Assembly: GCF_000379065.1 (NCBI RefSeq)
Contig: NZ_KB900614.1
Location: 4,802,033 to 4,866,032, forward strand
Origin: Salinispora mooreana
Lineage (GTDB): Bacteria > Actinomycetota > Actinomycetes > Mycobacteriales > Micromonosporaceae
Reading direction: 5' to 3'
Length of the DNA: 64,000 bases
The position numbers and the translations under genes are program-made. The notes under the pieces were generated by a model. It saw only the letters and a program-made list of their open reading frames with translations, was not told where the DNA came from and ran no database searches. Below, in pieces: positions 46,440-55,771 of this stretch. How positions within the stretch are numbered: position 1 is the stretch's first letter; every line of letters starts with the position of its first letter.

Positions 46440-47252
46440 ATGTCACGGTACGACTGGGGAAAGACGCACCCTGGGATCGAGCGGCTGGAAAAGGCGGTGA
46501 CGGCCAGCCGGGACCGGGTGGTCCAGCACCCGCTGTACGCCAGCCTCGACAACCACGCGGCGCTGGTCACCTTCATGGAGCACCACGTCTTCGCGGTCTG
46601 GGACTTCATGTCCCTGCTCAAGTCGCTGCAACGGCAGCTCACCTGCGTGACGGTGCCCTGGATCCCGACCGGGCCGACCGGCAGCCGCCGCCTGATCAAC
46701 GACATCGTGATGGTGGAGGAGAGTGACGAGCTGGGCGCCGGCTACCTCAGCCACTTCGAGCTGTACGTGCAGGGCATGACCGAGGCCGGCGCCGACACCA
46801 AGCCGGTGGAGACGTTGATCGAGTCGCTCCGTGCCGGCCACCCGGTAACCGAGTCGTTGGCTGCGGCCGGGGTGCCCGCCCCGTCCGCGGCGTTCGCCGG
46901 CACCACCTGGCGGATCATCGAAGACACCCCGGTGCACTGCCAGGCGGCCGCGTTCGCGTTCGGTCGGGAGGATCTGATCCCGGAGATGTTCACCCAGGTT
47001 GTCGCCGTCAACCACCAGTCCGGACGACTGACCCGGTTCGTTGACTACCTGGAGCGACACATCGAGGTCGATGGCGAGCAGCACACGCCCATGGCCATGC
47101 AGATGCTCGCCGACCTCTGTGGCGACGACGACACCAAGTGGCAGGAGTGCGCGGATGTCGTCAACACCGCGCTCACCGCCCGCGCCCGGTTGTGGGACGA
47201 CATCCTCGCCGCGGTCAAGGGGGCCCCGGCAACGGCATCGGGGCGCGGGTGA
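46440..47252 (+). CDS. DUF3050-like protein, possible heme-oxygenase-like di-iron enzyme
   Basis: A 270-residue, mostly helical protein that resembles DUF3050. His/Glu-rich helices include [40 protein letters not shown] and [18 protein letters not shown]. These could supply carboxylate and His ligands for iron, as in heme-oxygenase-like di-iron oxidases and oxygenases; that assignment is inference. Starts with an ATG after GGGAGGC and overlaps the E1-alpha gene by GTGA. Its neighbours are two other iron-dependent oxygenases, supporting an oxidative role in tailoring. Confidence 0.65.
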   Translation: MSRYDWGKTHPGIERLEKAVTASRDRVVQHPLYASLDNHAALVTFMEHHVFAVWDFMSLLKSLQRQLTCVTVPWIPTGPTGSRRLINDIVMVEESDELGAGYLSHFELYVQGMTEAGADTKPVETLIESLRAGHPVTESLAAAGVPAPSAAFAGTTWRIIEDTPVHCQAAAFAFGREDLIPEMFTQVVAVNHQSGRLTRFVDYLERHIEVDGEQHTPMAMQMLADLCGDDDTKWQECADVVNTALTARARLWDDILAAVKGAPATASGRG

Positions 47253-48220
47253 GCGGAGCCGACCCGATCCGGCTCTACCGGACGGTGCGGCTGATCCGCC
47301 GGTTCGAGGAGCGGGCGATCGAACTCGTCCGCTCCGGCCACATCGTCGGCGGCATTCATCCGTACCTGGGCCAGGAGGGGATCGCGGCCGGGGTGTGCGC
47401 GGCGCTGCGCCCCGACGACGTGGTCGCCGGCACCCACCGGGGGCACGGGCACGTGCTCGCGAAGGGCGCTGACCCGGGCCAGATGATGGCGGAGCTGTGC
47501 GGTCGGGTGACGGGTCTGAACCGAGGCCGGGGTGGGTCGATGCACGCCGCGGACTTCGCCGTCGGAGTTCTCGGCGCCAACGCCATCGTCGGCGCCGGTG
47601 GCGCGATTGTCACCGGCGCCGTCTGGGCTCGGCGTCGGCGCGGCGAGGACCTGGTGGGGGTCAGCTTCCTTGGCGACGGCGCGGTCAACGAGGGGATGCT
47701 GCTGGAGGCGTTCAACCTGGCCGCGCTCTGGCGGGTGCCGGTGCTGTTCGTCTGTGAGAACAACGGCTACGCCACCACCATGCCGGTGGCCGACGCGGTG
47801 GCGGGCAGCATCGTGGCGCGAGCGGAGGCGTTCGGCATCCGGGCGAGCACGGTGGACGGTCAGGACCCGGCCGCCGTGCACGCCGCCACCGCTGCCGCCC
47901 TCGCCCGGATGCGCGCCGATGGTGCGCCCGAGTTCCTGGAGGCCCGCACGTTCCGGTTTGACGCCCACCACACCTTCGAACACGCGGTCCGTCTCGACTA
48001 TCGCTCACCGGAGGAGGTCGCGCGGGGGCGTTCCCGGGACCCGGTGCGAATCGCCGGCTCCCGGCTGTCGGCCGTCGAGCGGACGGCGGTCGACGCCGAC
48101 GTGGAGGCGGTGCTCGAGGCGGCGGTGGCGCAGGCGCTCGCCGCCGCCGAGCCCGACCCCGCCACCGCGCTGGACTACCTGTACGCCAGTGGGCTGACCG
48201 CCCGCACCGGAGGTGGATAG
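47249..48220 (+). CDS. 2-Oxoacid dehydrogenase E1 component, alpha subunit
   Basis: A 323-residue E1-alpha of the pyruvate/acetoin/branched-chain dehydrogenase type. The thiamine diphosphate motif [20 protein letters not shown] runs to the conserved Asn pair in [37 protein letters not shown] and [20 protein letters not shown] are also typical. It needs the beta subunit encoded next. No E2 or E3 gene is in the window. The 2-oxoacid substrate might be the 4-hydroxybenzoylformate made by HmaS and Hmo, which would give a 4-hydroxybenzoyl thioester, or a precursor such as 4-hydroxyphenylpyruvate; this is a hypothesis. Confidence 0.9.
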   Translation: MSGADPIRLYRTVRLIRRFEERAIELVRSGHIVGGIHPYLGQEGIAAGVCAALRPDDVVAGTHRGHGHVLAKGADPGQMMAELCGRVTGLNRGRGGSMHAADFAVGVLGANAIVGAGGAIVTGAVWARRRRGEDLVGVSFLGDGAVNEGMLLEAFNLAALWRVPVLFVCENNGYATTMPVADAVAGSIVARAEAFGIRASTVDGQDPAAVHAATAAALARMRADGAPEFLEARTFRFDAHHTFEHAVRLDYRSPEEVARGRSRDPVRIAGSRLSAVERTAVDADVEAVLEAAVAQALAAAEPDPATALDYLYASGLTARTGGG

Positions 48221-49186
48221 ATGCCGCGGCTGTCGTACCGCAAGGCGCTCAACCGGGCGCTCGCCGACGAGTTGGCCCGCGACGAGGAGGTGTTCCTGCT
48301 CGGAGAGGACATCCGGGTTGCCGCGTCGGCGGTCACCGCTGGGCTACTGAAGCGGTTCGGCCCCGAGCGGGTACGCGACACCCCGCTCTCGGAGCAGGCG
48401 TTCACCAGCTTCGCCACCGGTGCGGCGCTGGTCGGGGCTCGGCCGGTGGTGGAGTTTCAGATCCCCGCACTGCTGTTCCTGGTCTTCGAACAGATCGTCA
48501 ACCACGCGCACAAGTTTCCGTTGATGACCGGCGGCCAGTGCGCGGTCCCGGTCACCTACCTGGTGCCCGGCTCCGGCTCGCGTACCGGGTGGGCGGGGCA
48601 GCACTCCGACCATCCGTACAGCCTCTTCGCCCATGCCGGGGTGACCACTGTGGTGCCGGCCACCCCGGCGGACGCGTACGGACTGCTGGTGTCGGCGATC
48701 CGCTGCGACGACCCGGTGGTGGTGTTCGCCCCGGCCGCGGCGATGGAGCTCCGCGCCGAGGTCAGTGACCCGGTGCCGGTGCCGTTGGGGCGGGGGCGGG
48801 TGCATCGATCCGGAGATGATGTGACGGTGGTCGCCGTTGGGCATCTGGTGCACGACGCGCTTGCCGTGGCCGACGAGCTGGCCGGCGAGGTCTCGGTGGA
48901 GGTCTTCGACCCACGCACCCTGTACCCGTTCGACTGGGAGGGCCTGCTCAGCTCGGTGGCCCGGACCGGGCGGCTGGTGGTGGTGGACGACTCCAACCGT
49001 TCCTGCGGCATCGCCGGCGAGGTCATCGCCACCGTGGTCGAACAGGTACGACTGCATGCTCCGCCGCGTCGGGTTACCCGCCCGGACGGCGCGGTGCTGC
49101 CGTTCGCCCCGGCCCTGGACCGAGCCGTACAACCGGGCCGTGAGCTGCTGCGGCAGGCCATCGCCCACGTCAGCAAGGATGGATGA
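48221..49186 (+). CDS. 2-Oxoacid dehydrogenase E1 component, beta subunit
   Basis: A 321-residue E1-beta. MPRLSYRKALNRALADELAR, VFLLGEDIRVAAS, DTPLSEQAFTSFATGAALVG, and the C-terminal transketolase-like domain (VEVFDPRTLYPFDWEGLLSS) are present. It begins right after the alpha stop with no gap. Together they form the alpha2beta2 decarboxylase. Pairs like this appear in phenylglycine-type pathways (pristinamycin PglB/PglC), which is a useful comparison because HmaS lies nearby. Confidence 0.9.
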   Translation: MPRLSYRKALNRALADELARDEEVFLLGEDIRVAASAVTAGLLKRFGPERVRDTPLSEQAFTSFATGAALVGARPVVEFQIPALLFLVFEQIVNHAHKFPLMTGGQCAVPVTYLVPGSGSRTGWAGQHSDHPYSLFAHAGVTTVVPATPADAYGLLVSAIRCDDPVVVFAPAAAMELRAEVSDPVPVPLGRGRVHRSGDDVTVVAVGHLVHDALAVADELAGEVSVEVFDPRTLYPFDWEGLLSSVARTGRLVVVDDSNRSCGIAGEVIATVVEQVRLHAPPRRVTRPDGAVLPFAPALDRAVQPGRELLRQAIAHVSKDG

Positions 49187-49190
49187 GCAC

Positions 49191-50558
49191 ATGACCGACG
49201 TTGACTACCGCTGGCCGTCCGCCGCACAGGCCTGGCTGGATCTGCCCGCTGACCTCCGTGCCGACCTGGTCGCCGCCGGGGTGGAGTCCTGGCGCGAGAT
49301 CTTCGACGAACGGGCTTCGTACAACCAGCAGTGGCGGTTGGCTCGACCACCGGTGATGGACAGAACTTCGCTGCGGGTGCTCAACTCCGTCTGTGACCGG
49401 CTCGCCCAGCTGATCTTCGAGTCGTGCCGGCGGCGGGCCAGGACGGCGGGGGAGCTACGCCACCTGCTCGGGATGCCGGCGGGGCAGAACCGGCTGCTCG
49501 ACGAGGCCGAGCCGCTCACGGAGGCGTTGCTCGCCGGGTTCCGCCCGGACGTGCTGCTGAGTGACGGAGTACCGCGGGTGGTGGAGTACAACATCGACAG
49601 TAGTCTCGGTGGGGCGCTCGACTCGGACACGACAATACGACGTTTTGTTGATCTCTATCGGCGGCGTGGCCTCGATCGGGTCCGGATGGAACCGGCGCCT
49701 TCGGCGGTGGACATGCGGTTCGCGGCGATTCGGGACGGCCTTGGCTTGGCGGCCGGGGCGCGGCTCGCACTGTTGATCGACTTTGCGGCCGAGTACCCGG
49801 GGCTGGACGACCCGGAGCGCTTCTACCGGAAGCTGGCACCGGTGGTTGACCGCGCCGCCGTTGCCGGCCTGGATCTGGTCGTCGCACCGGTTGCGGAGGC
49901 CACCCAGGACACCGAGGGGCGGCTGGTCATCCGGGGTGCCCCGGTTGACGGGCTGTTCCGGCTCTTCGTGCCGAACCGGGTCACGCCGAGCGCCGGGGTG
50001 GACGCCCTGGAAGCGGCGGTACGGGCAGGATCCGTGCCGATGTGGGTGTCGGCGGCCGCGTGGCTACTCGGGAACAAGCAGGTGTTCGCCTGGCTCTGGG
50101 CGGACGCTGACACGTTGCCGACGGCCGACCGGGATCTGATTCACCGGTATGTGCCGCAGACCTGGCTGTTCACTCCGGACCTGGTCGAGCAGGCGGTGGC
50201 TGACCGGCACGACCTGGTGGTCAAGCCGTCTGGTGGATCCGCCGGGGTGGACGTGCTGATCGGCCGGGAAACCGACGCGGACGTCTGGCGGGAGGCGGTG
50301 GGCCGGTTCGCCCGGCAGGGCGGCTTCATCCTGCAACGCTACGTGCACGCCGACAGCGTGCCGGTGGAGTTCGTGCACATGGAAACCGGGGACATGACCA
50401 CCGCGGAGGTGCCGTACAGCGTCGCTCCGTATCTCTTCGGCCGCCAGCCGGCGGGCGCCTGTGTTCGCATCGGCTTCCCCGGTAGCGAGGGAGTGCTCAA
50501 CCTGGCCCGTGGGGTGCTCATCTCCGGCCTGCTGGTGACGGACCCGCCGCCGTCCTGA
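49191..50558 (+). CDS. ATP-grasp-like carboxylate-amine ligase
   Basis: A ~455-residue protein. The C-terminal part has an ATP-grasp signature: DLVVKPSGGSAGVDVLIGRE followed by GGFILQRYV. The middle has RVVEYNIDSSLGGALDSDTT, similar to glutathionylspermidine-synthase-type enzymes. It may form an amide between an amino acid and an acid. By analogy with peptide ligases that use phenylglycine-type acids, such as PGM1 of pheganomycin, it could accept Hpg; that is only an analogy. Start: ATG at 49191 with AAGGA upstream; an in-frame ATG at 49179 overlaps the E1-beta gene. Confidence 0.7.
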   Translation: MTDVDYRWPSAAQAWLDLPADLRADLVAAGVESWREIFDERASYNQQWRLARPPVMDRTSLRVLNSVCDRLAQLIFESCRRRARTAGELRHLLGMPAGQNRLLDEAEPLTEALLAGFRPDVLLSDGVPRVVEYNIDSSLGGALDSDTTIRRFVDLYRRRGLDRVRMEPAPSAVDMRFAAIRDGLGLAAGARLALLIDFAAEYPGLDDPERFYRKLAPVVDRAAVAGLDLVVAPVAEATQDTEGRLVIRGAPVDGLFRLFVPNRVTPSAGVDALEAAVRAGSVPMWVSAAAWLLGNKQVFAWLWADADTLPTADRDLIHRYVPQTWLFTPDLVEQAVADRHDLVVKPSGGSAGVDVLIGRETDADVWREAVGRFARQGGFILQRYVHADSVPVEFVHMETGDMTTAEVPYSVAPYLFGRQPAGACVRIGFPGSEGVLNLARGVLISGLLVTDPPPS

Positions 50559-50567
50559 CCGGTCGTG

Positions 50568-50605
50568 CGGGGCCGTTCCCACCGTGATCCGACCCGTCGG
50601 CCCCG
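50568..50605. terminator. Possible hairpin between convergent genes
   Basis: CGGGGCCG (50568-50575) and CGGCCCCG (50598-50605) can pair over a 22-nt loop in the 47-bp gap between the ligase and SGNH hydrolase genes. The stem is short and loop large, so confidence is low. Confidence 0.3.
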
Positions 50606-51310
50606 TCAGCGGAGGACGCTCCGGTCAGCGCTCGTCGCGTCGAGATGGTGCGCGAGGCGACGGAGCGTCTCCGCCGCGGCGATGGCGTCGCTGCGGGCAC
50701 TTCCGTGGCGGCCGTCGCTGCTGTAGATCGAAGGGTCGGCGGTCAGCGGGTGGTCGGTCAGGTGTACGTGGACCGTGCCCAGACGGTTGGCCACCGCACG
50801 GGTGTGTTCGGCCAGCCGGCGCAGGCGCAGACCGAGCCCGGCGCGCCGCGCCTCGGGCACGGCGGGGCTGTGCGACACGTCGAACATTCCCACCGTGATG
50901 ACCGTTGCCCCGGCCTGTTGCAGCGCCTCGATCATCCGGGCGATCTCGGCGTCCACCGCGGCGGCGTCGAAACTGGGCCGGAACGCGTCGTTGCCGCCGC
51001 AGACGACCAGGGCAAGATCCGGCTTGAACTCCAGTGCCGGGCCGAGCTGGCTGGCCCGGACCTGGTACGCCCGCAGCCCACGCAACCCGAGATTGCGGTA
51101 GGCGAGTTCTGGCGCCCGGGCGCGCAGCTCGGCGGCGATCCGGTCGGCCAACTGCACATCCGGGTAGCCGTCAACCGGCTCACAGAGCCCTTCCGCGACG
51201 CTGTCGCCCAGCACCACGAAGCGTCGCCACGGATGCCCCTGGAGCAGGGCGTGGCTCTCCTGCTCCCGCAGGCAGTAGGGGTCGGTGGCTTCACTCCGCG
51301 TCGCTGCCAT
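50606..51310 (-). CDS. SGNH/GDSL-family hydrolase
   Basis: A 234-residue cytoplasmic SGNH hydrolase. The nucleophile Ser is in RFVVLGDSVAEGLCEPVDG, the Asn in VVCGGNDAFRPS, and the C-terminal DGRHGSARSDAIAAAETL supplies the Asp/His pair. There is no signal peptide. It is the last gene of a minus-strand operon (ligase 3, MFS transporter, hydrolase), 32 bp after the transporter stop. It could deacylate a product or intermediate of the cluster. The RBS is poor and a later start is possible. Confidence 0.85.
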   Translation of the reverse strand: MAATRSEATDPYCLREQESHALLQGHPWRRFVVLGDSVAEGLCEPVDGYPDVQLADRIAAELRARAPELAYRNLGLRGLRAYQVRASQLGPALEFKPDLALVVCGGNDAFRPSFDAAAVDAEIARMIEALQQAGATVITVGMFDVSHSPAVPEARRAGLGLRLRRLAEHTRAVANRLGTVHVHLTDHPLTADPSIYSSDGRHGSARSDAIAAAETLRRLAHHLDATSADRSVLR

Positions 51311-51342
51311 GCTCGGACGTTAGCGCAGGAGACGCCGGGGCG

Positions 51343-52581
51343 CTAAGCGGAAATCCGTCCTTGGTCCGCGGTATCGACCAACGGTGTCTCCGTCCGCGTC
51401 CGGCGTAGGACGGCGGCCAGGGGAACAGCGGTGGCGGTGAAGATGAACAGGGCCGCGGCCAGTAGTGCGGACTTGAGGCCGAGCGTGGTGACGGACGCGC
51501 CACCGAGCAGGGCACCCAGGGGTAGGCCGGCGAAGGCAAGCGCACCGGCCAGCCCAATCACCCGGGCCTGAAGTTCGACCGGGGGACGCTCGTAGAGCGC
51601 GACCCCGAGCAGTGGGTTGACCACGGCGATGCCGATTCCAGAAACGAAGGTAACCACGAGCACCACCGTGAGGTTGTCGGTGAGGGCCAGGACCAGAAGT
51701 CGGGGTGGGCCACTGACCGCGGCGCCGATCGCGAAGGTCAGGTCCCGGCGAAGCCGCGAGCCGAAGCTGGTGAACAGCACGTTGCCCAGCAGGGACCCGG
51801 CGGTGAAGGCACCGAGCACCAGCCCCAGCCCGGCCGGGTTACCGAACACGTCGGCCACCCAGAGTGGGATGTAGACCGCGATACTCGCGTTTACCACCAT
51901 GTTCAGTGCGGAGATCACCAGCAGCATGGTGAGCACCGTCCGGTCCTGCCGGAGATACCGGAGGCCGCCGGCGAGTGCCCGCGAATAGCGTTCCGGCGTC
52001 GAACTGGTCGGCCTACCGGTGCTACGACGCACCAGAGTGGAAATCAGTAGCGCGCAGACCGCGAAGGTCGCCGCGTCAACGAGAATCGCCAGGGTAGCTC
52101 CGAGCCACCAGATGAGCAGGCCGCCAACGCTCGCCCCGAGTAGGGTTGTCAGCCGGGACAGCCCGTCGTAGATCGAGGTGAGCCGGATCAACCGGACCCC
52201 GGCAGCTTCCGCGGCCGGGCGGAACATCACGTGCTTGACCCGGTCGCCGACTCCGCGCAGCGTGCCCACCAGGGCCACCAGGATCAGCAGCGCGCCGAAG
52301 CCGAGCCACGGGGTGAGCGCCACCGCCACCATCAGCGCGGCGCTACCCAGGTCGCCGAGGATCGAGGTGCGGCGTAGCCCGATCCGGTCGGCCAGCGGGG
52401 GGCCGAGCCCGCTGGAGAGCAGGTAAGGCAGGGTCTCGGCGGCGGCGACCAGCCCCATCTTCGCCGGGCTGCCGGTGGTCTCCAGCACCAGCCAGGGAAT
52501 GGCGAGGATCGAGATTCGGCTACCGAGGTTGGACAGCAGGTCGGCGCCGACGAGTGCGACCAGTTCTCGCCGTGGGGTCAC
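51343..52581 (-). CDS. MFS transporter (likely exporter)
   Basis: A 412-residue protein with about 12 hydrophobic segments (for example IAVVNPLLGVALYERPP between helices and FAGLPLGALLGGASVTTLGL), with the DRIGLRR segment typical of the loop 2-3 motif in MFS proteins. It lacks sugar-specific motifs and looks like a drug/secondary-metabolite exporter. GTG start overlaps the stop of ligase 3. A natural role is export of the product of this region, perhaps together with the SGNH hydrolase downstream. Confidence 0.88.
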   Translation of the reverse strand: MTPRRELVALVGADLLSNLGSRISILAIPWLVLETTGSPAKMGLVAAAETLPYLLSSGLGPPLADRIGLRRTSILGDLGSAALMVAVALTPWLGFGALLILVALVGTLRGVGDRVKHVMFRPAAEAAGVRLIRLTSIYDGLSRLTTLLGASVGGLLIWWLGATLAILVDAATFAVCALLISTLVRRSTGRPTSSTPERYSRALAGGLRYLRQDRTVLTMLLVISALNMVVNASIAVYIPLWVADVFGNPAGLGLVLGAFTAGSLLGNVLFTSFGSRLRRDLTFAIGAAVSGPPRLLVLALTDNLTVVLVVTFVSGIGIAVVNPLLGVALYERPPVELQARVIGLAGALAFAGLPLGALLGGASVTTLGLKSALLAAALFIFTATAVPLAAVLRRTRTETPLVDTADQGRISA

Positions 52582-54143
52582 GCGCGACGGCCGATCGATG
52601 CCTCCGGGTACTCCGCGGCCGACGGGTGGCTCGTCGCGTACCGTGCCCGCAGGGCACGTTTGTCGACCTTGTTGGCGCGGTTCAGGGGCAGTGCGGCGAC
52701 GAACTCCACCCCGCCGGGTGCCCAGGTGTCGCTGAGCGCGGCGGTCACCACGTCGATCAGCTCCGCGCTGGTCACCGCCGCACCGGGCCTCGGCACCACG
52801 TAGGCGTACGGCAGTTCGCCCGCCACCTCGTCAGGCACGCCGATCACCGCCGCCGCCCGGACGTCGGGATGCCCCGCCAGCGCGTCCTCAATCGGCCGGG
52901 AGTAGATCGGCCAGCTACGCCGGCGGGTGAGGATCCGGTCCTGCAACCGGTCGACCAGGTACAGGTAGCCATCCACGTCGAGGTGGCCAACATCTCGGGT
53001 GCGGACCCAACCATCCGCCAGGGTCTCTGCCGTCAGATCAGGGTTGCCGTAGTAGCCGGCGAAGCGCAGCGCCGTCTGTACCCAGACCTCACCGTCCACA
53101 TCCGGCGGAAGGACAGCCCCGTCCGCTCCGCGGATCTCGATTCGCACGTCGCCGTACGGCTGTCCACAGGAGCGCAGACGCTCCGGGTGCGCCGGGTCCT
53201 CGGTCAGGCCCGGTTGCGCGGTGACCACCACCGCCTCACTGAGCCCGTACACGATGCGCAGCACCGGACCGAACCGAGTGATCGCCTGGCGCAGCCGGGC
53301 GGGTGCGGCGGGCCCGGCGCCCACGTTGAACATGAACATCGAGGAGAAGTCGACCCCGGGTAGGGCGGGGTGATCGAGCACCTCGTAGAGCATCGGCGGG
53401 GTCAGAAAGGTGGAGGTGATCCGCTCGGCCGGCACGGTCTGGATGAACTCCGTCGCGTCCCAGCCCTCTCGGGGAAAGAGCACGCCGCCGGTGAAGAGAT
53501 TGAACAGGGTGGTGATCTGACCACTGGCCAGCCACATGGGGGAGTAGGACAGGTGCCGCAGCAGCGGCATCCCGGCGGCGCGGAAGCCGGTGGCCAGGGC
53601 GAGAACCTGGGCATAGAAGCTCTCCTGGTGCCGCACCAGCTTCGGGGTGCCGGTGGTGCCGGAGGTCTGCAGGAGGGAGTCCGCTGCCGGCACCGGGGTG
53701 GGTAGGTCAACAGCGGCCGGCGCGGGGACCAGGTCCACGCCGAGGCGGAGCACCGGCCGGTCACCCATCCCCGCCGCCAGCTCTGCACCGACGTTGGCCG
53801 GGTCGCGAGCGTCGTAGAGCAGGGCGTCCGGCTGGGCGAGTGCGACGAATTCCGTGATCTCCCGGCGGGAGGTCACCGGAGCGATCCACATAGTTCGGCA
53901 GCCAAGCAGGTGCAGTGCGAGCTGTAGCAGCGGGCCCTCCACCGGATTTCCGAGCGACAACAGCACCGCGGCACCGGGTCGAACCCCGTGGCGGAGCAGC
54001 GTCGTGGCGAATCCGCATACCTGGGCGCGCACGTCGGTATAGGTCAGCCGTCGTGCGCCGTCGACGATTGCCTCGCGGTCACCGAACTCGGCGAAGAGTG
54101 CCAATGCCTGGTGCACGTAGCCCGGCTGCGGTCGGTCGGCCAT
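52578..54143 (-). CDS. Acyl-adenylating enzyme (AMP-dependent ligase) 3
   Basis: An ANL enzyme of ~521 residues. The motif LLQTSGTTGTPKLVRHQESF binds ATP, YGLSEAVVVTAQPGLTED follows, and the C-terminal PLNRANKVDKRALRARYATS carries the catalytic Lys, although the Gly that usually precedes it is Asn. The ATG at 54143 has a GGGGG run upstream; an ATG at 54161 adds six residues. It starts the minus-strand operon and diverges from the secreted esterase gene over ~270 bp. It may activate an amino or hydroxy acid for the nearby ACP, but the substrate is unknown. Confidence 0.85.
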   Translation of the reverse strand: MADRPQPGYVHQALALFAEFGDREAIVDGARRLTYTDVRAQVCGFATTLLRHGVRPGAAVLLSLGNPVEGPLLQLALHLLGCRTMWIAPVTSRREITEFVALAQPDALLYDARDPANVGAELAAGMGDRPVLRLGVDLVPAPAAVDLPTPVPAADSLLQTSGTTGTPKLVRHQESFYAQVLALATGFRAAGMPLLRHLSYSPMWLASGQITTLFNLFTGGVLFPREGWDATEFIQTVPAERITSTFLTPPMLYEVLDHPALPGVDFSSMFMFNVGAGPAAPARLRQAITRFGPVLRIVYGLSEAVVVTAQPGLTEDPAHPERLRSCGQPYGDVRIEIRGADGAVLPPDVDGEVWVQTALRFAGYYGNPDLTAETLADGWVRTRDVGHLDVDGYLYLVDRLQDRILTRRRSWPIYSRPIEDALAGHPDVRAAAVIGVPDEVAGELPYAYVVPRPGAAVTSAELIDVVTAALSDTWAPGGVEFVAALPLNRANKVDKRALRARYATSHPSAAEYPEASIGRRA

Positions 54144-54414
54144 CCGGACGCCCCCATCCATGGCAGCGGTGTACCCGGGGTTGCCCGGGCACGGTGCGGG
54201 CCGCGGGCGACCGCGCCACCACCTGTGAGCCTAGGGCAGACAACGGAAATGAACACGAGCCGAAGGTGGCCCTCGGCCAGGCCAGCAGGACAGTTGATCA
54301 CGTCGATCAGGTTGATTGACGCCCCCGCACGGCGACGGTTACGTTCCGCAGCACGCCCAGGTGAGCGCCGGCAGTGGCCGGGACGGAGGCTGGGCTGCCT
54401 ACAATGGAGGTTCA

Positions 54415-55713
54415 ATGTCGACCCCGAAGAGATGGCATATCGTGGCGGGTGCCGCAGCGCTACTCATGCTGGGTACTCCCAGCGTGGTGGCGACCGCGGA
54501 TCCGTCGGCCGAGGTGTCAAGGCATCGCAAGACAACCTGGGCCGCGAGTTGGGCGACCGCGGTGGCCGGGGGCAATGCGAGCGGCCCGACCAACGCGGGC
54601 TTTGAGAACCAGACGATCCGGAACATCGTGCACACCACCGTGGGTGGGTCGGTGCTGCGGGTCCGACTCAGCAACATGTACGGCGAGCAGGACATCCAGG
54701 TCGGTCGGGCGACGATCGCCCGACCGGACGAGACGACCCCCGACGATCTGTCCGACATTGACCCGAGTACGCTGCGGAAGCTGACGTTCGGTGGGTCAAC
54801 CTCGGCGACGATGAACCAGGGCGCCGAGCTGATCAGCGACCCGGTCGATTTCCCGATCGGTGACCAGCAGGACCTGGTGGTCACGGTCTACTACCCGGCC
54901 CCGACCGGCCTGGTGACCTTCCACGGCATGTCCCGCCAGACGAGCTTCATCGGCGATGGTGATCTCGCCTCGGATGCCGGTGCCGGCCTGGGAAGGCTCT
55001 CGGACTGCTGCTGGTTGTTCCTGTCCGGCATCGATGTGCAGCGCCATAAGAGCCCCGGCTCGGTGGTGGTGTTCGGTGACTCGATCGCCGAGGGTAGCGG
55101 CAGCACGCTCAACGCCAACAAGCGCTGGCCGGATCTGCTGGCCGACCGGTACATCGATGCCCGTCCGGATTCTCGGACCCCGGCCGTGCTCAACATGAGT
55201 CTCGCCGGGAACCGGCTCAACCACGAGGGTACGGAGCCGGGGGCAGGCGGCTTTCCCGGCTACAACGAGTTGGGGCCGAACGCGCTCGCCCGGCTCGACG
55301 AGGACATCTTCGCCCAGAACGGTGCCCGGGCCGTGATCACACACCTGGGTATCAACGACATCTGGATGTCCGACGACTCCGCCGAGGCGATCATTACCTC
55401 GCTCCGGCAGGTCAACCAGCAGGTCAAGGCACGTGGTCTGCGCAGCCTGGTGGGCACGTTGACGCCGTACGAGGGTCACGGCGAGCCGGGTGTGTGGACG
55501 CCGGAGAAGGAGGCGACCCGGCAGGCGGTGAACGAGTATCTGCGCACCAGTAAGGAGTTCGACGGAGTCGTCGACTTCGATCGGGTGCTGCGCGACCCGG
55601 AGCAGCCCAGCCGCTTGTTGCCGGCATACGACTCGGGGGATCACCTTCACCCGAACGACGCCGGCAGCGAGGCAATGGCCGGCGCGGTGTCGTTGCGCCT
55701 GCTCGGTCTGTGA
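54415..55713 (+). CDS. Secreted SGNH/GDSL-type esterase
   Basis: A 432-residue exported protein. The signal peptide runs through WHIVAGAAALLMLGTPSVVA. The SGNH blocks are VVVFGDSIAEGSGSTLNANK (Ser), SLAGNRLNHEGTEPG (Gly/Asn), HLGINDIWMSDDSAEAI (Asn) and DSGDHLHPNDAGSEAMAGAV (Asp/His). An N-terminal beta-rich domain of about 150 residues precedes the catalytic one, as in actinomycete extracellular lipases/esterases of this family. RBS GGAGG lies 5 nt before the ATG. It may be unrelated to the biosynthetic genes around it. Confidence 0.9.
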   Translation: MSTPKRWHIVAGAAALLMLGTPSVVATADPSAEVSRHRKTTWAASWATAVAGGNASGPTNAGFENQTIRNIVHTTVGGSVLRVRLSNMYGEQDIQVGRATIARPDETTPDDLSDIDPSTLRKLTFGGSTSATMNQGAELISDPVDFPIGDQQDLVVTVYYPAPTGLVTFHGMSRQTSFIGDGDLASDAGAGLGRLSDCCWLFLSGIDVQRHKSPGSVVVFGDSIAEGSGSTLNANKRWPDLLADRYIDARPDSRTPAVLNMSLAGNRLNHEGTEPGAGGFPGYNELGPNALARLDEDIFAQNGARAVITHLGINDIWMSDDSAEAIITSLRQVNQQVKARGLRSLVGTLTPYEGHGEPGVWTPEKEATRQAVNEYLRTSKEFDGVVDFDRVLRDPEQPSRLLPAYDSGDHLHPNDAGSEAMAGAVSLRLLGL

Positions 55714-55717
55714 CATC

Positions 55718-55751
55718 GGTTCGGGCGGCGGAGGATCCCGCCGCCCGAACC
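55718..55751 (+). terminator. Perfect hairpin right before the P450 gene
   Basis: GGTTCGGGCGGCGG and CCGCCGCCCGAACC form a perfect 14-bp stem with a 6-nt loop, 5 bp after the esterase stop. Only 20 bp separate it from the P450 GTG, so it either ends the esterase mRNA with P450 transcribed from a nearby promoter, or regulates read-through. Confidence 0.8.
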
Positions 55752-55771
55752 GCCCTATCGTGGGAGGTACC

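Noticed and set aside
54241-54330. GATC-rich half-sites resembling an operator upstream of the secreted esterase
   Set aside because: Symmetry is poor (GATCACGTCGATC with mismatched flanks), so there is not enough to call a site. Nothing else was recognised in the 271-bp gap 54144-54414.
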